Shown here: piece by piece, positions 26,083 through 35,122 of the stretch
Layout: the number at the start of each line of letters is the position of its first letter
How positions within the stretch are numbered: the stretch's first letter is position 1
NCBI GenBank assembly: GCA_049601915.1
Contig: JBMYRB010000001.1
Location: 62,001-126,000 of the forward strand
Length of the DNA: 64,000 bases
Source: UBA8079 sp049601915
Lineage (GTDB): Bacteria > Pseudomonadota > Alphaproteobacteria > UBA6615
Direction: 5' to 3'
Translations under genes and position numbers: made by a program
The notes under the pieces: model-generated
Seen by the model: the letters and a program-made list of their open reading frames with translations, nothing else
What the model was told of the DNA's origin: nothing
The model's database searches: none

Positions 26083-28833
26083 ATGTTGAGCATCGGCGCC
26101 CTGTCCTTTGCCGTTCCCTGGCTGCTGCCGGCACTGGCCGCCTTGCCGGTGCTGTGGTGGCTGCTGCGCGCCGTCCCGCCCGCGCCGGTCCGCGTTGCGT
26201 TCCCCGCGATCCGGCTGCTATTTGGACTTCCGCAGCATGAAGAAACACCCCATCGCACCCCCTGGTGGCTGCTCGCGCTGCGTTTGCTCCTCGCCACCCT
26301 GATCATCCTGGCGCTGGCCCACCCGATCATCGATCCGGGACGCATCCTGCGCGGCAACGGCCCACTGGTGATGGTCATCGACAATGGCTGGACCGGGGGT
26401 GCCAACTGGGATGAACGCCAGGACACGGCAAACGCCCTGATCGACGAAGCCGCCCGCGACAACCGCACCATTTATATTGCGACCACCGCGCCTTCTGCCG
26501 CGCGCACCGAAGATATTCTCCGTCCCATGTCGCCGGCGGAGGCCCGGAACCAAATCCGCTCGATTGCGCCCCACCCCTGGGTCGCGGACTATGCAAAGGT
26601 GCACGCGCAGATCGAAGCGCTTGAATTATCCCGTCCGGCCGCCGCCATCTGGCTGTCGAGCGGACTCGACGCGCCTGAAAGCGCGGGCACGGACGGAAAC
26701 GCCAAATCGCTCGAACTGGCGCTGCAGCGTCTCGGCTCGTTGCGATACGTACATCCCGCACAGGCCGACCAGCCGCTGGTTGTCTCGGGCACGGAAAGTA
26801 GCCCCGACGGCATCCGCGTTCGGGTCGAGCGGGTAAACACGGACGGCCCGCGCGCCGCCGCCCTCATTGCCAACGACGAGGGCGGCCAATTGCTGGGCCG
26901 CGCGCCCTTCACCTTCGATGACGGCGCGGACATCGCCGACGTGCCGCTGGCGATGCCCAGCGAATTGCGCAACCGTGTCGCACGGATTGCCATCGAAGGC
27001 GCGCGCCATGCCGGTGCGGTGATGCTGTTCGACGAAAGCCTTCGGCGGCGCCCGGTCGGCATCGTATCGGGCGATACCGCCCAGCTGAACCAGCCTCTGA
27101 TCGGCAATGTCTTCTATCTCAATCGTGCGCTCGAACCCTTCGCCGAGGTGCGCAACGGCACCGTCGAAAAACTTCTTGAACGCCGCCTTGCGGTGATGAT
27201 TCTCTCCGATATCGGCACCCTCACCGAAACCGAAATCAGTCGCCTCGAAGCCTGGATAGCGGATGGCGGTGTGCTGGTTCGTTTTGCCGGCCCCAATCTG
27301 GCGGACGGCAGCGACCGGCTGCTGCCGGTCGACCTGCGGCGCGGCGGCCGGGTATTTGGCGGCGTGATGAGCTGGGAACAGCCCTCCAGGCTGGCCGCAT
27401 TCGAGAAAACATCGCCCTTCGCCGGCCTGATCCCGTCGGATGAAATCATCGTCAGACGCCAGGTTCTCGCGCAGCCGTCACCGGAACTGGCGTCGAAAAC
27501 CTGGGGACGGCTGGAAGACGGAACCCCCCTGGTCACAGGCGAGAGGCGCGCCGATGGCTGGCTCGTTCTGTTTCACACAACGGCCAACGCCGAATGGTCT
27601 TCCCTCGCCTTTTCGGGCCTGTATGTCGATATGCTCCGGCGGCTCGTCGCATTGAGCCAGGGCGTTGCCGTCGACAGCATCGCCACCCGCCCGCTTCCGC
27701 CACTTTCAACATTGGACGGTTTCGGCCAGTTGTCCGAACCGGCCAATACCAGCCGGCCGCTGCCCGCCGGTGTGGGCGACGACGTAACGCCCGGCCCGCA
27801 GACCCCGCCCGGTTTTTATGGCCTCGCGCAATCACGCCGGGCCGTCAATCTGGGCCCGAGCCTGGCACCGCGATTGTTCGATACACATGCACCCGGCGTC
27901 GAGACGGCGACTTACGGGCCCGCGCTGCAACTCGAGCTTCGCGTCTGGTTCCTCATTGCGGCCTTCGGGTTGCTGCTGGCCGACTTCATCATTTCCCTGA
28001 TCTTGCGCGGCCTTACCCCACGTTTGTCACGGGCCGCCGCCACGACCGCGATATGCCTGGCGCTGGCCGGTGGCCTGCTGGGCACCAACACGACACAAGG
28101 CTGGGCAAAATCGAGCGATCAGTTCGCCCTCGAGGCGACCAAGGACACGCGCCTCGGTTACGTCCTGACCGGCGATACCAAAATCGACGAGACGAGCCGG
28201 GCCGGACTGGCCGGGCTGGGGCAAATTCTCGCACGGCGAACGTCGGTTGTCCCCGGCGCGCCCATCGGCCTGGATGTCGAGCGGGACGAGCCGGCCTTCT
28301 TCCCCTTGATCTACTGGCCGATGACCGAACGTCAGGCACCTCTTTCGGACGGCGCGCGCGCGCGCATCAATGCCTTCCTGCGCAACGGGGGGACGATTCT
28401 CTTCGACACCCGCGATCAGAAACTGTCCGGGATCGGCGGGGTCGGCCCGGGTACCCGAACATTGCGCGCCACGGTCGAGGGCCTGGATATCCCGGCGCTG
28501 CGGGAGATCCCGCCGGGGCATGTTCTGACCAAGGCCTTCTACCTGCTTCAAGAGTTTCCCGGGCGTTGGAAGGGTGGACGCCTGTTCGTTCAGCAACCCG
28601 ACGAGCGGGTGAATGACGGCGTGTCGTCCGTGATCATCGGCGCCAACGATTTTGCCGGCGCCTGGGCCATCGACGCCACAGGCCGCCCGATGTTCCCGGT
28701 CATGCCAGGCAGTGCACGCCAACGCGAGCTCGCCTTCCGGTTCGGGGTCAATCTGGTGATGTACGCGCTGACCGGCAACTACAAGGCCGACCAGGTCCAT
28801 GTCGACGAAATCCTGGAACGGCTCGGGCAATAG
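26083..28833 (+). CDS. BatA/DUF4159 membrane protein
   Basis: A 916-residue protein. The N-terminal part (about residues 1-80) is a BatA-type double membrane segment (LSFAVPWLLPALAALPVLWWLLRAVPPAP... then TPWWLLALRLLLATLIILALAHP). A long periplasmic or cytoplasmic part follows, with a further membrane segment near residue 630 (VWFLIAAFGLLLADFIISLILRG). The DUF4159 region covers about residues 680-916 (TRLGYVLTGDTKIDETSRAGLAGLGQIL...FFPLIYWPMTERQ...NGGTILFDTRD). The specific role is unknown; MoxR/DUF58 neighbours suggest a remodelled envelope complex. Confidence 0.9.
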   Translation: MLSIGALSFAVPWLLPALAALPVLWWLLRAVPPAPVRVAFPAIRLLFGLPQHEETPHRTPWWLLALRLLLATLIILALAHPIIDPGRILRGNGPLVMVIDNGWTGGANWDERQDTANALIDEAARDNRTIYIATTAPSAARTEDILRPMSPAEARNQIRSIAPHPWVADYAKVHAQIEALELSRPAAAIWLSSGLDAPESAGTDGNAKSLELALQRLGSLRYVHPAQADQPLVVSGTESSPDGIRVRVERVNTDGPRAAALIANDEGGQLLGRAPFTFDDGADIADVPLAMPSELRNRVARIAIEGARHAGAVMLFDESLRRRPVGIVSGDTAQLNQPLIGNVFYLNRALEPFAEVRNGTVEKLLERRLAVMILSDIGTLTETEISRLEAWIADGGVLVRFAGPNLADGSDRLLPVDLRRGGRVFGGVMSWEQPSRLAAFEKTSPFAGLIPSDEIIVRRQVLAQPSPELASKTWGRLEDGTPLVTGERRADGWLVLFHTTANAEWSSLAFSGLYVDMLRRLVALSQGVAVDSIATRPLPPLSTLDGFGQLSEPANTSRPLPAGVGDDVTPGPQTPPGFYGLAQSRRAVNLGPSLAPRLFDTHAPGVETATYGPALQLELRVWFLIAAFGLLLADFIISLILRGLTPRLSRAAATTAICLALAGGLLGTNTTQGWAKSSDQFALEATKDTRLGYVLTGDTKIDETSRAGLAGLGQILARRTSVVPGAPIGLDVERDEPAFFPLIYWPMTERQAPLSDGARARINAFLRNGGTILFDTRDQKLSGIGGVGPGTRTLRATVEGLDIPALREIPPGHVLTKAFYLLQEFPGRWKGGRLFVQQPDERVNDGVSSVIIGANDFAGAWAIDATGRPMFPVMPGSARQRELAFRFGVNLVMYALTGNYKADQVHVDEILERLGQ

Positions 28834-28835
28834 AC

Positions 28836-30974
28836 ATGGGCGCATCTTCGATCATCTGGGACCCGTTGCTTCCCGCCAGCGTCCTGATCGCAATGGCCGC
28901 GCTGGGCGCTTTGGCGATGCTCGCCGGTTTCATCGCCCCCCGCCCGGGCATCTCGGCCCCGGGCGTGATCTGGCGGATCGCGGCGACCGTGGCAATCCTA
29001 GCCGCGCTGGCAAACCCCTCGATCGTCGTCGAGGATCGCACGCCTCTGTCGGATATCGGCCTGGTCGTCGTCGACCGATCACAAAGCCAGTCGATCGGCG
29101 CGCGCGCGGAACAGGCCGATGCGGCGCTCGCACGTGTGACCGCGTGGGCCGGCGATCAGGTGAATTTCGAGCTTCGGATCATCGAGGCACCGTCCGTCGG
29201 CAACCGGAGCGGCGAAGGCGGTCAATCTGGCTTGCGTGACGGCACACATTTGTACGAAGCGCTTGACCGGTCCCTGATCGACATTCCGCGCGATCGTTTC
29301 GCCGGCGCAGTCCTGATCACCGACGGCAGGATCCATGACTTACCCGAGAACATCGCCGCACTCGACCTCGGCGGACCCGTTCACGCCATGCTGACCGGCG
29401 AGCGGGACGCGGGCGACCGGCGGCTGACAATCGTCGAGAACCCCGGCTTCGGTATTGTCGGTGAAACGGTCCGCCTGACGCTTCGAATCGATGAGCCAGC
29501 GGCGGTACGCGCGCGTCAGGCGAAAGTCACGATCCGACGCGACGGCGCGGCTGAAGGTCGGACAATTCTGGCCCCGGTCGGCGTCGATCACAGTATCGAA
29601 TTGGTCGTGGATCGCGGGGGTGCCAGTGTGTTCGAACTCTCGGTCGGGCCGGGCCGCGAAGAACTCACCCGCGCCAACAACCGCGCAGTGGTGACCCTCA
29701 ACGGCATACGGGACCGGCTGCGCGTCCTGCTGGTCTCCGGCGCCCCGCACCCCGGCGAGCGGACCTGGCGCAACCTGCTCAAGGCAGACCCGTCGGTCGA
29801 CCTCGTACATTTCATCATCCTCAGGCCCCCCGAGAAACAGGACGGCACGCCGACGCGCGAGCTCAGCCTGATCGCGTTCCCCTATCGTGAACTGTTCGAG
29901 GTGAAGCTGAACGATTTCGACCTGATCATTTTCGACCGTTACCGGCGCATGGGCGTATTGCCCTCCATCTATCTGCGAAACATCGCCAACTATGTGGAAG
30001 CCGGCGGCGCGTTGCTGGAAGCCACAGGCCCCGAGGTCACCCCCGCCACCAGCCTATACCGCACGGCTCTGGCAACCGTTTTGCCAGGAGAGCCGACCGG
30101 CAGGGTCACGGATGCCCCCTATGTGGCCAATATCAACGAGATCGGGCGCCGCCACCCGGTTACCGCGACACTGCCCGGGCTCGGCCCGGATGCACAGAAC
30201 GTCCCCGACTGGGGGCGCTGGTTCCGCCATGTCGATGCGCGGCCCAAATCGGGCACCGTGATCATGGAAGGCCCCGACGCCCGACCGCTTCTGATTCTGG
30301 ACCGGGTGGGTGAAGGCCGGGTGGGCCAGTTCTTGAGCGACCATATCTGGCTCTGGGCACGCGGCTTTGAAGGCGGTGGCCCCCACAACGAGCTGCTTCG
30401 CCGCCTCGCACATTGGTTGATGAAGGAGCCCGAGCTCGAGGAGGACCGGCTCACCGCCGTCGCCCGCGGCGACTCCATCGAGATTGTCCGCCACAGCCTT
30501 TCACCCGACCCGGCCCCGGTTTCAGTCACGGGACCGACAGGAGACACCCGCACCGTCACCCTAGAAGAACAAGGCGACGGACGCGCGATCGGCATGATCG
30601 CCGTCACCGAAACGGGCATCTACAGATTGGACGACGGCAGCCGCACGGCAGTTGCGGGGGTCGGCACGATCAACCCCATCGAATTCGCCGACGTGACCGC
30701 GACCGAGATGCTGCTGCGCCCGGTCACGGCCGCGACGGGCGGCGGGCTCAGCTGGTTGAGCGAAAACAACACCCCGGACCTGCGGCGCGCCCGACCGGGC
30801 CGCGCCATGAACGATTCCTCGGAACTGCGGTCATCGGACCGCTGGCTCGCCTTCCAGCGCAACGACGCCGCTGCGGTCATCGGCGTGCGAAATTTGCCGT
30901 TCCTGCCCGCCCTTGTTCTACTGCTGGCGATCGGTGCATTCTTGGTTGCTGCGTGGCGCCGCGAGGGAAAGTAA
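28836..30974 (+). CDS. Membrane protein with VWA/glutamine-amidotransferase-like domain
   Basis: A 712-residue protein starting 2 bases after the DUF4159 gene stop. Two N-terminal membrane segments (about residues 10-32 and 41-65), a central region with RLRVLLVSGAPHPGERTWRNLLKADPSVDLVHFIILRPPEK and DLIIFDRY...YVEAGGALLEATGPEVT, which resembles class-I glutamine-amidotransferase-fold proteins without an obvious catalytic Cys, and a C-terminal membrane helix (LPFLPALVLLLAIGAFLVAAW). It is the fourth member of the MoxR operon in alphaproteobacteria. Enzyme activity is doubtful. Confidence 0.85.
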   Translation: MGASSIIWDPLLPASVLIAMAALGALAMLAGFIAPRPGISAPGVIWRIAATVAILAALANPSIVVEDRTPLSDIGLVVVDRSQSQSIGARAEQADAALARVTAWAGDQVNFELRIIEAPSVGNRSGEGGQSGLRDGTHLYEALDRSLIDIPRDRFAGAVLITDGRIHDLPENIAALDLGGPVHAMLTGERDAGDRRLTIVENPGFGIVGETVRLTLRIDEPAAVRARQAKVTIRRDGAAEGRTILAPVGVDHSIELVVDRGGASVFELSVGPGREELTRANNRAVVTLNGIRDRLRVLLVSGAPHPGERTWRNLLKADPSVDLVHFIILRPPEKQDGTPTRELSLIAFPYRELFEVKLNDFDLIIFDRYRRMGVLPSIYLRNIANYVEAGGALLEATGPEVTPATSLYRTALATVLPGEPTGRVTDAPYVANINEIGRRHPVTATLPGLGPDAQNVPDWGRWFRHVDARPKSGTVIMEGPDARPLLILDRVGEGRVGQFLSDHIWLWARGFEGGGPHNELLRRLAHWLMKEPELEEDRLTAVARGDSIEIVRHSLSPDPAPVSVTGPTGDTRTVTLEEQGDGRAIGMIAVTETGIYRLDDGSRTAVAGVGTINPIEFADVTATEMLLRPVTAATGGGLSWLSENNTPDLRRARPGRAMNDSSELRSSDRWLAFQRNDAAAVIGVRNLPFLPALVLLLAIGAFLVAAWRREGK

Positions 30975-31007
30975 GCCCACTTGCGGCAGCATCCGATCCC
31001 GATTGAA

Positions 31008-31023
31008 TTAACCATATGGTTAA
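31008..31023. promoter_or_regulatory. Palindromic ArsR-type operator on the start codon
   Basis: TTAACCATATGGTTAA is a perfect 16-base palindrome; its second half contains the ATG GTT start of the ArsR-like gene. Its position implies that a bound regulator would block transcription start or early elongation of its own gene (autoregulation). The symmetry is seen; the binding protein is inferred. Confidence 0.7.
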
Positions 31024-31351
31024 ATATAATCTCGACAAAACTTTTGCCGCGCTGGCCGACCCGACGCGGCGGGCAATCCTTACCCGACTGACCGACGGCC
31101 ACGCGACCGTCGGCGAGCTGGCCGAACCGTTTCAAATGTCCCTGCCAGCGGTATCGAAGCATCTGAAAGTCCTGCAACAGGCTGGCCTGATCGAACGCCG
31201 CCGGGACGGCCGCACACAGATCTGTGCCGTCCAGGCAGCCCCGCTGCAGGACGCCGACGAATGGCTGGCCCGATATCGGGCATTCTGGGACGGCAGTCTC
31301 GATTCACTCGCGCAATTCCTGGAAAACGACGACACCAAGGACCGGTCATGA
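31016..31351 (+). CDS. ArsR-family winged-helix regulator
   Basis: A 111-residue repressor-type HTH protein: DKTFAALADPTRRAILTRLTDGHATVGELAEPFQMSLPAVSKHLKVLQQAGLIERRRDGR. No metal-binding CxC motif is seen, so it belongs to the group paired with SRPBCC/AHSA1 proteins rather than metal sensors. The start codon lies within a 16-base palindrome (31008-31023). The stop overlaps the start of the following SRPBCC gene (ATGA). No ribosome-binding site is evident before the ATG. Confidence 0.92.
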   Translation: MVKYNLDKTFAALADPTRRAILTRLTDGHATVGELAEPFQMSLPAVSKHLKVLQQAGLIERRRDGRTQICAVQAAPLQDADEWLARYRAFWDGSLDSLAQFLENDDTKDRS

Positions 31352-31821
31352 CCGACGCCCTAGACATCACCGAAGCCCCCGATGCGACCCGCACATTGAA
31401 GCTGTCCCGACGCTTCGCCGTCTCCGTCTAACGGCTGTTCGCAGCCTAGGCCGACCCGGAACAGGCCTGCCAGTGAATGGGCCCCAAGAATGTCAGCTGC
31501 CGGGTCGACCGATGGGACTTTCATGAAGGCAGCAATTACGAGATCGTTTTGCTGTCATCGGAGAACAAGGAACACGGTACGCGCGGTGTGTTCGGAACGA
31601 TCGATCCACCCAACCGGCTGACCATGTCCTGGACGTGGCAGCACGAGGGTCAGATACAGGGCCGGGAGACTTTTCTCGATCTCAAATTCGTCTCGACCGG
31701 CGACGGCGCATCCAAATTGCAGGTCACCCACAGCATGCTACCGAACGACGAAATGGCCGAAGCCCACTCGGATGGCTGGTGGGGTGGGCTGGAATGCCTG
31801 GAAGATTTTCTGGCCGAATAA
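31348..31821 (+). pseudogene. SRPBCC (AHSA1-type) protein, three in-frame stops
   Basis: The frame starts at the ArsR stop (ATGA overlap) and encodes an AHSA1-type START-like protein: RTLKLSRRFAVSV-stop-RLFAA-stop-ADPEQACQ-stop-MGPKNVSCRVDRWDFHEGSNYEI..., then GVFGTIDPPNRLTMSWTWQHEG...LQVTHSMLPNDEMAEAHSDGWWGGLECLEDFLAE. The stops are TAA at 31429, TAG at 31447 and TGA at 31474. The second and third fall where relatives have Trp, the first where they usually have Glu or Tyr; no base is inserted or lost. A shorter product from the ATG at 31477 (114 residues) would lack the first strands of the fold. Probably a decayed gene. Confidence 0.85.
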
Positions 31822-31923
31822 CGAACATCTTTTCGAATTTCGAACATCAAGGCCTCGACTTTCTGCCACGTCTACCCAATCTAGTGCGCCAACGGACACC
31901 CGCATCGAAGGAAGGAATTGGCG

Positions 31924-32910
31924 ATGGGCGTGATGATCGACGGCGTTTGGCATGTGGTCGAACCGGCCCGGAACGACGCAGATGGCAAGTTCAACAATCC
32001 CGAGACGGCGTTCCGCAACTGGATCACGGCTGATGGATCCCCGGGCCCGACCGGCGACGGCGGCTTCAAGGCCCAACCGGGCCGTTACCATCTGTATATC
32101 TGCCACGCCTGCCCCTGGGCGCACCGGACCATGATCCTTCGCACCCTGAAGGGGTTGGAGGACGCGATCTCGGTCTCGGTCGTGCACTGGTATAAGGGCG
32201 ATGACGGCTGGACCTTCAAACCAGATAATGAGGTCGTCCCCGACCCGGTGTTCGGTGCCGATTATCTGCATCAGATTTATGCTGCCGCCGACGCCAATTT
32301 TACCGGTCGGGTCTCGGTCCCGGTGCTCTGGGACCTGGAGACGGGCACGATCGTGAACAATGAATCGTCCGAGATCATCCGGATGTTCAACAGCGCCTTC
32401 GATGCCTTCGCCGGACATCCCGAACGCGACTACTACCCCGCGCCGCTTCGCGACGAGATCGACGCCGTCAACGACAGGGTCTTCAACACGGTCAATATCG
32501 GGGTCTACAAATCCGGCTTCGCGCAATCACAGGCCGCCTACGACGAAGCGGTGACGAAACTGTTCGATACCTTCGAATGGCTCGAGGCAAGGATCGCGAC
32601 GCAGCGCTACCTCGTGGGTGATCAGATCACGGAAGCTGATTGGCGCCTGTTCACAACCTTGCTGCGGTTTGACCCGGTCTATCACGAACATTTCAAATGC
32701 AACATCCGCCGGCTGATCGACTATCCCAGCCTGTGGAACTACACACGCGAGCTCTACCAGGTGCCGGGCGTGGCTTCGACAATCAACAACCCGCAGATCA
32801 AGATCCACTATTACGGCAGCCACGCGAATGTGAACCCGACCGGCATCGTGCCGGCGGGCCCGGAGATCGACTACCTCGCCCCGCATAACCGCGCGGATGT
32901 CGCGGTATGA
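31924..32910 (+). CDS. Xi-class glutathione S-transferase (glutathionyl-hydroquinone reductase)
   Basis: A 328-residue member of the ECM4/YqjG/PcpF group, which reduces glutathionyl-hydroquinones. Seen: the active-site motif GRYHLYICHACPWAHRTMI with the catalytic Cys in ACPW, VSVPVLWDLETGTIVNNESSEIIRMFNSAFDAF, and a C-terminal GST helix region ITEADWRLFTTLLRFDPVYHEHFKCN. GGAAGGAA precedes the ATG at 31924; an in-frame TTG 6 bases upstream is ignored. Pirin overlaps the stop (ATGA), so the two are coupled. Confidence 0.95.
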   Translation: MGVMIDGVWHVVEPARNDADGKFNNPETAFRNWITADGSPGPTGDGGFKAQPGRYHLYICHACPWAHRTMILRTLKGLEDAISVSVVHWYKGDDGWTFKPDNEVVPDPVFGADYLHQIYAAADANFTGRVSVPVLWDLETGTIVNNESSEIIRMFNSAFDAFAGHPERDYYPAPLRDEIDAVNDRVFNTVNIGVYKSGFAQSQAAYDEAVTKLFDTFEWLEARIATQRYLVGDQITEADWRLFTTLLRFDPVYHEHFKCNIRRLIDYPSLWNYTRELYQVPGVASTINNPQIKIHYYGSHANVNPTGIVPAGPEIDYLAPHNRADVAV

Positions 32911-33611
32911 TCGACGTGACATCTCTCGAGAATCTCGGTCATTTCCGAAACGAATGGCTCGACGCCCATCATCATTTCAGTTTCGGCGGATACATGAACC
33001 CCGACCGTATGGGCTTCGGACCCCTGCGCGTGTGGAATGACGACACGATTGTCGCCAAAGGCGGTTTCCCGCCCCACGGCCATCGGGACATGGAAATCAT
33101 CACCTATGTCCGCCACGGCGCGATCACCCATGAGGACAATCTGGGCAATCGCGGTCGCACCGTCGCCGGCGACGTCCAGATCATGAGCGCGGGCACCGGC
33201 ATACAGCATTCCGAGTTCAACGAGGAAGACGAAACCACCCAGATATTCCAGATCTGGATCACACCGGATCGCGAGGGCCACGAGCCGCGCTGGGAAACCA
33301 AGGCCTTTCCGCGCGGGGAACATGCCGGCGCGCTGGTGATGCTGGCCTCCGGACGCGACAAGGATAAGGATCTGGGCGCGCCGGTGATTCATCAGGACGC
33401 CGCGCTGTTCGGCGCCACCCTGGCCGACGGCCAAAGCGTGACTCACATTTTTTCAGGCTACCGCAAGGGCTATCTCGTGCCGTCGCGCGGCACGTTGCTG
33501 GTGAATGGTACGGAAATCGGTGAACGCGCGGGCGCGGCCATCACCGGCGAGCGCGATATCACCATCACAGCACGCGGGGATGCGGAATTCGTCTTCGCCG
33601 ATCTTCCCTGA
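32907..33611 (+). CDS. Pirin family protein
   Basis: A 234-residue bicupin protein. The N-terminal metal-site motif FGPLRVWNDDTIVAKGGFPPHGHRDMEIITYVRHGAITHEDNLGN and GDVQIMSAGTGIQHSEFNEE give the His/Glu ligands typical of pirins (and of E. coli YhhW, a quercetinase). The function is usually redox or quercetin-dioxygenase-like but is not fixed for this subgroup. ATGA-coupled to the xi-class GST, which suggests a shared redox or quinone-stress role (inference). Confidence 0.94.
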   Translation: MIDVTSLENLGHFRNEWLDAHHHFSFGGYMNPDRMGFGPLRVWNDDTIVAKGGFPPHGHRDMEIITYVRHGAITHEDNLGNRGRTVAGDVQIMSAGTGIQHSEFNEEDETTQIFQIWITPDREGHEPRWETKAFPRGEHAGALVMLASGRDKDKDLGAPVIHQDAALFGATLADGQSVTHIFSGYRKGYLVPSRGTLLVNGTEIGERAGAAITGERDITITARGDAEFVFADLP

Positions 33612-33625
33612 CGCTTAAGCGGTCA

Positions 33626-34207
33626 TCAGAAAGAAGAGTCGGGTTCCTTGAGAAATTCGAGCTCTTCGGCGGAGCTCTCCCGGCCGAGGGTTTCGTTTCG
33701 ATGGGGAAACCGCCCGAACCGGGCAACGATGTCCCGGTGGCGGATCGCAAAGTCCAAGCTTACATCGTCGGCGTCCCCACGATCCACCGCGAGCCTACGG
33801 AACAGCGCTACGCATTCGTCCTGGTCGGCAAGCGTCTCACTATGCATCAGCGGCATGTAGAGGAAGGTCCGCTCATCGAATCCGAGTTCCGCGTCAAAGT
33901 TCTGCGCAAGCGCATGGCGCGTGTATGACAGGCTCACATCGTCGGCCGACCAGGCGAGCGGCGATTCCCGATATATGTTTCGCGAAAACTGATCGATCAG
34001 GATGATCACCGCGAGGCAACCCTGCGGCATGTCGCGCCAGCCCGAGAAACCACCCGAACGCGCCGTCTCGATCGCATCCGCAAACCGGTCTCGAATAACC
34101 AGATCGAAGGCATCGCTGCGATCAAACCAGTTTTCCCGGTCGGTTTCGTTGAACCAGAAGTCCAGAACCTTGTCCGCCGTCACGTTCTCGATTACACCAA
34201 TCACCAT
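33626..34207 (-). CDS. DUF924 family protein
   Basis: A 193-residue, mostly helical cytoplasmic protein: VLDFWFNETDRENWFDRSDAFDLVIRDRFADAIETA, GCLAVIILIDQFSRNIYRESPLAWSADD, and FLYMPLMHSETLADQDECVALF. The TPR-like DUF924 family has no known enzyme role. Convergent with pirin (15 bases apart) and divergent from the ChaC-like gene. Confidence 0.9.
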   Translation of the reverse strand: MVIGVIENVTADKVLDFWFNETDRENWFDRSDAFDLVIRDRFADAIETARSGGFSGWRDMPQGCLAVIILIDQFSRNIYRESPLAWSADDVSLSYTRHALAQNFDAELGFDERTFLYMPLMHSETLADQDECVALFRRLAVDRGDADDVSLDFAIRHRDIVARFGRFPHRNETLGRESSAEELEFLKEPDSSF

Positions 34208-34284
34208 TTTCTCGCGACTGTCGAGATTCAGTTCCTCGGCCGCGATTGATATACACTCTCAATGTTATTCGCATCAGAATTGAA

Positions 34285-34968
34285 ATGACCAACAAGCTCA
34301 ACCGGGAATCGATCCGCGACGGCGAAGTGTTCCGCATGCTGCAGCAACAGCAGCATGTGACAAACATCCGCCCGCTGACCGATGCCGAACGCGCGGCATC
34401 CCTGTCGCAGTTCTTCGACGCGTCACCCGAAAGCTATGTGTGGGTGTTCGGCTACGGATCGCTGATCTGGAACCCGGCGATCCACTACAGCGAAAAACGC
34501 ACGGCGCGTGTCTGGGGCTATCACCGGTCATTCTGTCTGGAGACGAACCTGGGCCGCGGTTCGCCGGAAACGCCCGGCCTGGTCCTGGCGCTCGACAAGG
34601 GCGGGTCGTGCAACGGCATGGTCTTCAAACTTCCCGCCGGTCGCGAGAAGGAAGAATTGTCGGTTGTCTGGGACCGAGAAATGGCGCTCGACAGTTATGC
34701 CGCCGTCTGGGTTCGTGCCATGACACCGGACGGTCCGGTAAACGCCGTTACCTTCGTGATGAACCGCGACACCGAACGCTATGTCGGACGCCTGCCCGAA
34801 GACAGGATCGTCCGACAGCTGGCAACGGCCGAGGGATATCTGGGTACCTGCGCCGAATATCTGGAGAACACAGTCGCGCATATGCGCGAGGCCGGCATCC
34901 ACGACCGGCAACTGTTCCGCCTTCAACGTCTCGTACGCGCACGCCTGGATGCCGCCGAAGGCGCCTGA
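34285..34968 (+). CDS. chaC: ChaC-like gamma-glutamylcyclotransferase
   Basis: A protein of about 227 residues. ChaC enzymes degrade glutathione to 5-oxoproline and Cys-Gly. Seen: VWVFGYGSLIWNPAIHYSEKRTARVWGYHRSFCLETNLGRGSPETPGLVLALDKGGSCNGMVFKLP, with the diagnostic YGSLIW loop, and DREMALDSY with the catalytic Glu. The ATG at 34285 is my preferred start but has no strong ribosome-binding site; a GTG/ATG further upstream is possible. With the GST and pirin nearby, the area has a thiol/redox flavour. Confidence 0.9.
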   Translation: MTNKLNRESIRDGEVFRMLQQQQHVTNIRPLTDAERAASLSQFFDASPESYVWVFGYGSLIWNPAIHYSEKRTARVWGYHRSFCLETNLGRGSPETPGLVLALDKGGSCNGMVFKLPAGREKEELSVVWDREMALDSYAAVWVRAMTPDGPVNAVTFVMNRDTERYVGRLPEDRIVRQLATAEGYLGTCAEYLENTVAHMREAGIHDRQLFRLQRLVRARLDAAEGA

Positions 34969-34992
34969 AAACAATTTATCGTCAGAGGAAGT

Positions 34993-35066
34993 TGGCTGGG
35001 GCGGCAGGGTTCGAACCTGCGATCACGGGATCAAAACCCGATGCCTTACCACTTGGCTACGCCCCA
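34993..35066 (-). tRNA. tRNA-Gln (anticodon TTG)
   Basis: On the minus strand TGGGGCGTAGCC... forms an acceptor stem with CGCCCCA, followed by discriminator G and an encoded CCA (34993-34995). The anticodon loop TTTTGAT contains TTG, and the T-arm GCAGGTTCGAACCCTGC is intact. Length 74 including CCA. The last anticodon-stem pair (27-43) is a U-U mismatch. It is convergent with the ChaC-like gene. Confidence 0.95.
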
Positions 35067-35122
35067 ACGCCGACTGCAGGCTCTATATCGCCCTTGCCGT
35101 CACGATCTGCAAGCCACCCGGC

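Noticed and set aside
31429..31476. Recoding of stops (selenocysteine or Trp at TGA) in the SRPBCC gene
   Set aside because: All three stop types occur, TGA is used as a normal terminator at many genes here (for example the ATGA overlaps), and no SECIS-like hairpin is seen after 31474.
31822..31923. Repeat CGAACATC and TTCGAATTTCGAA before the GST gene
   Set aside because: Short, imperfect and AT-biased only locally; no support for an operator.
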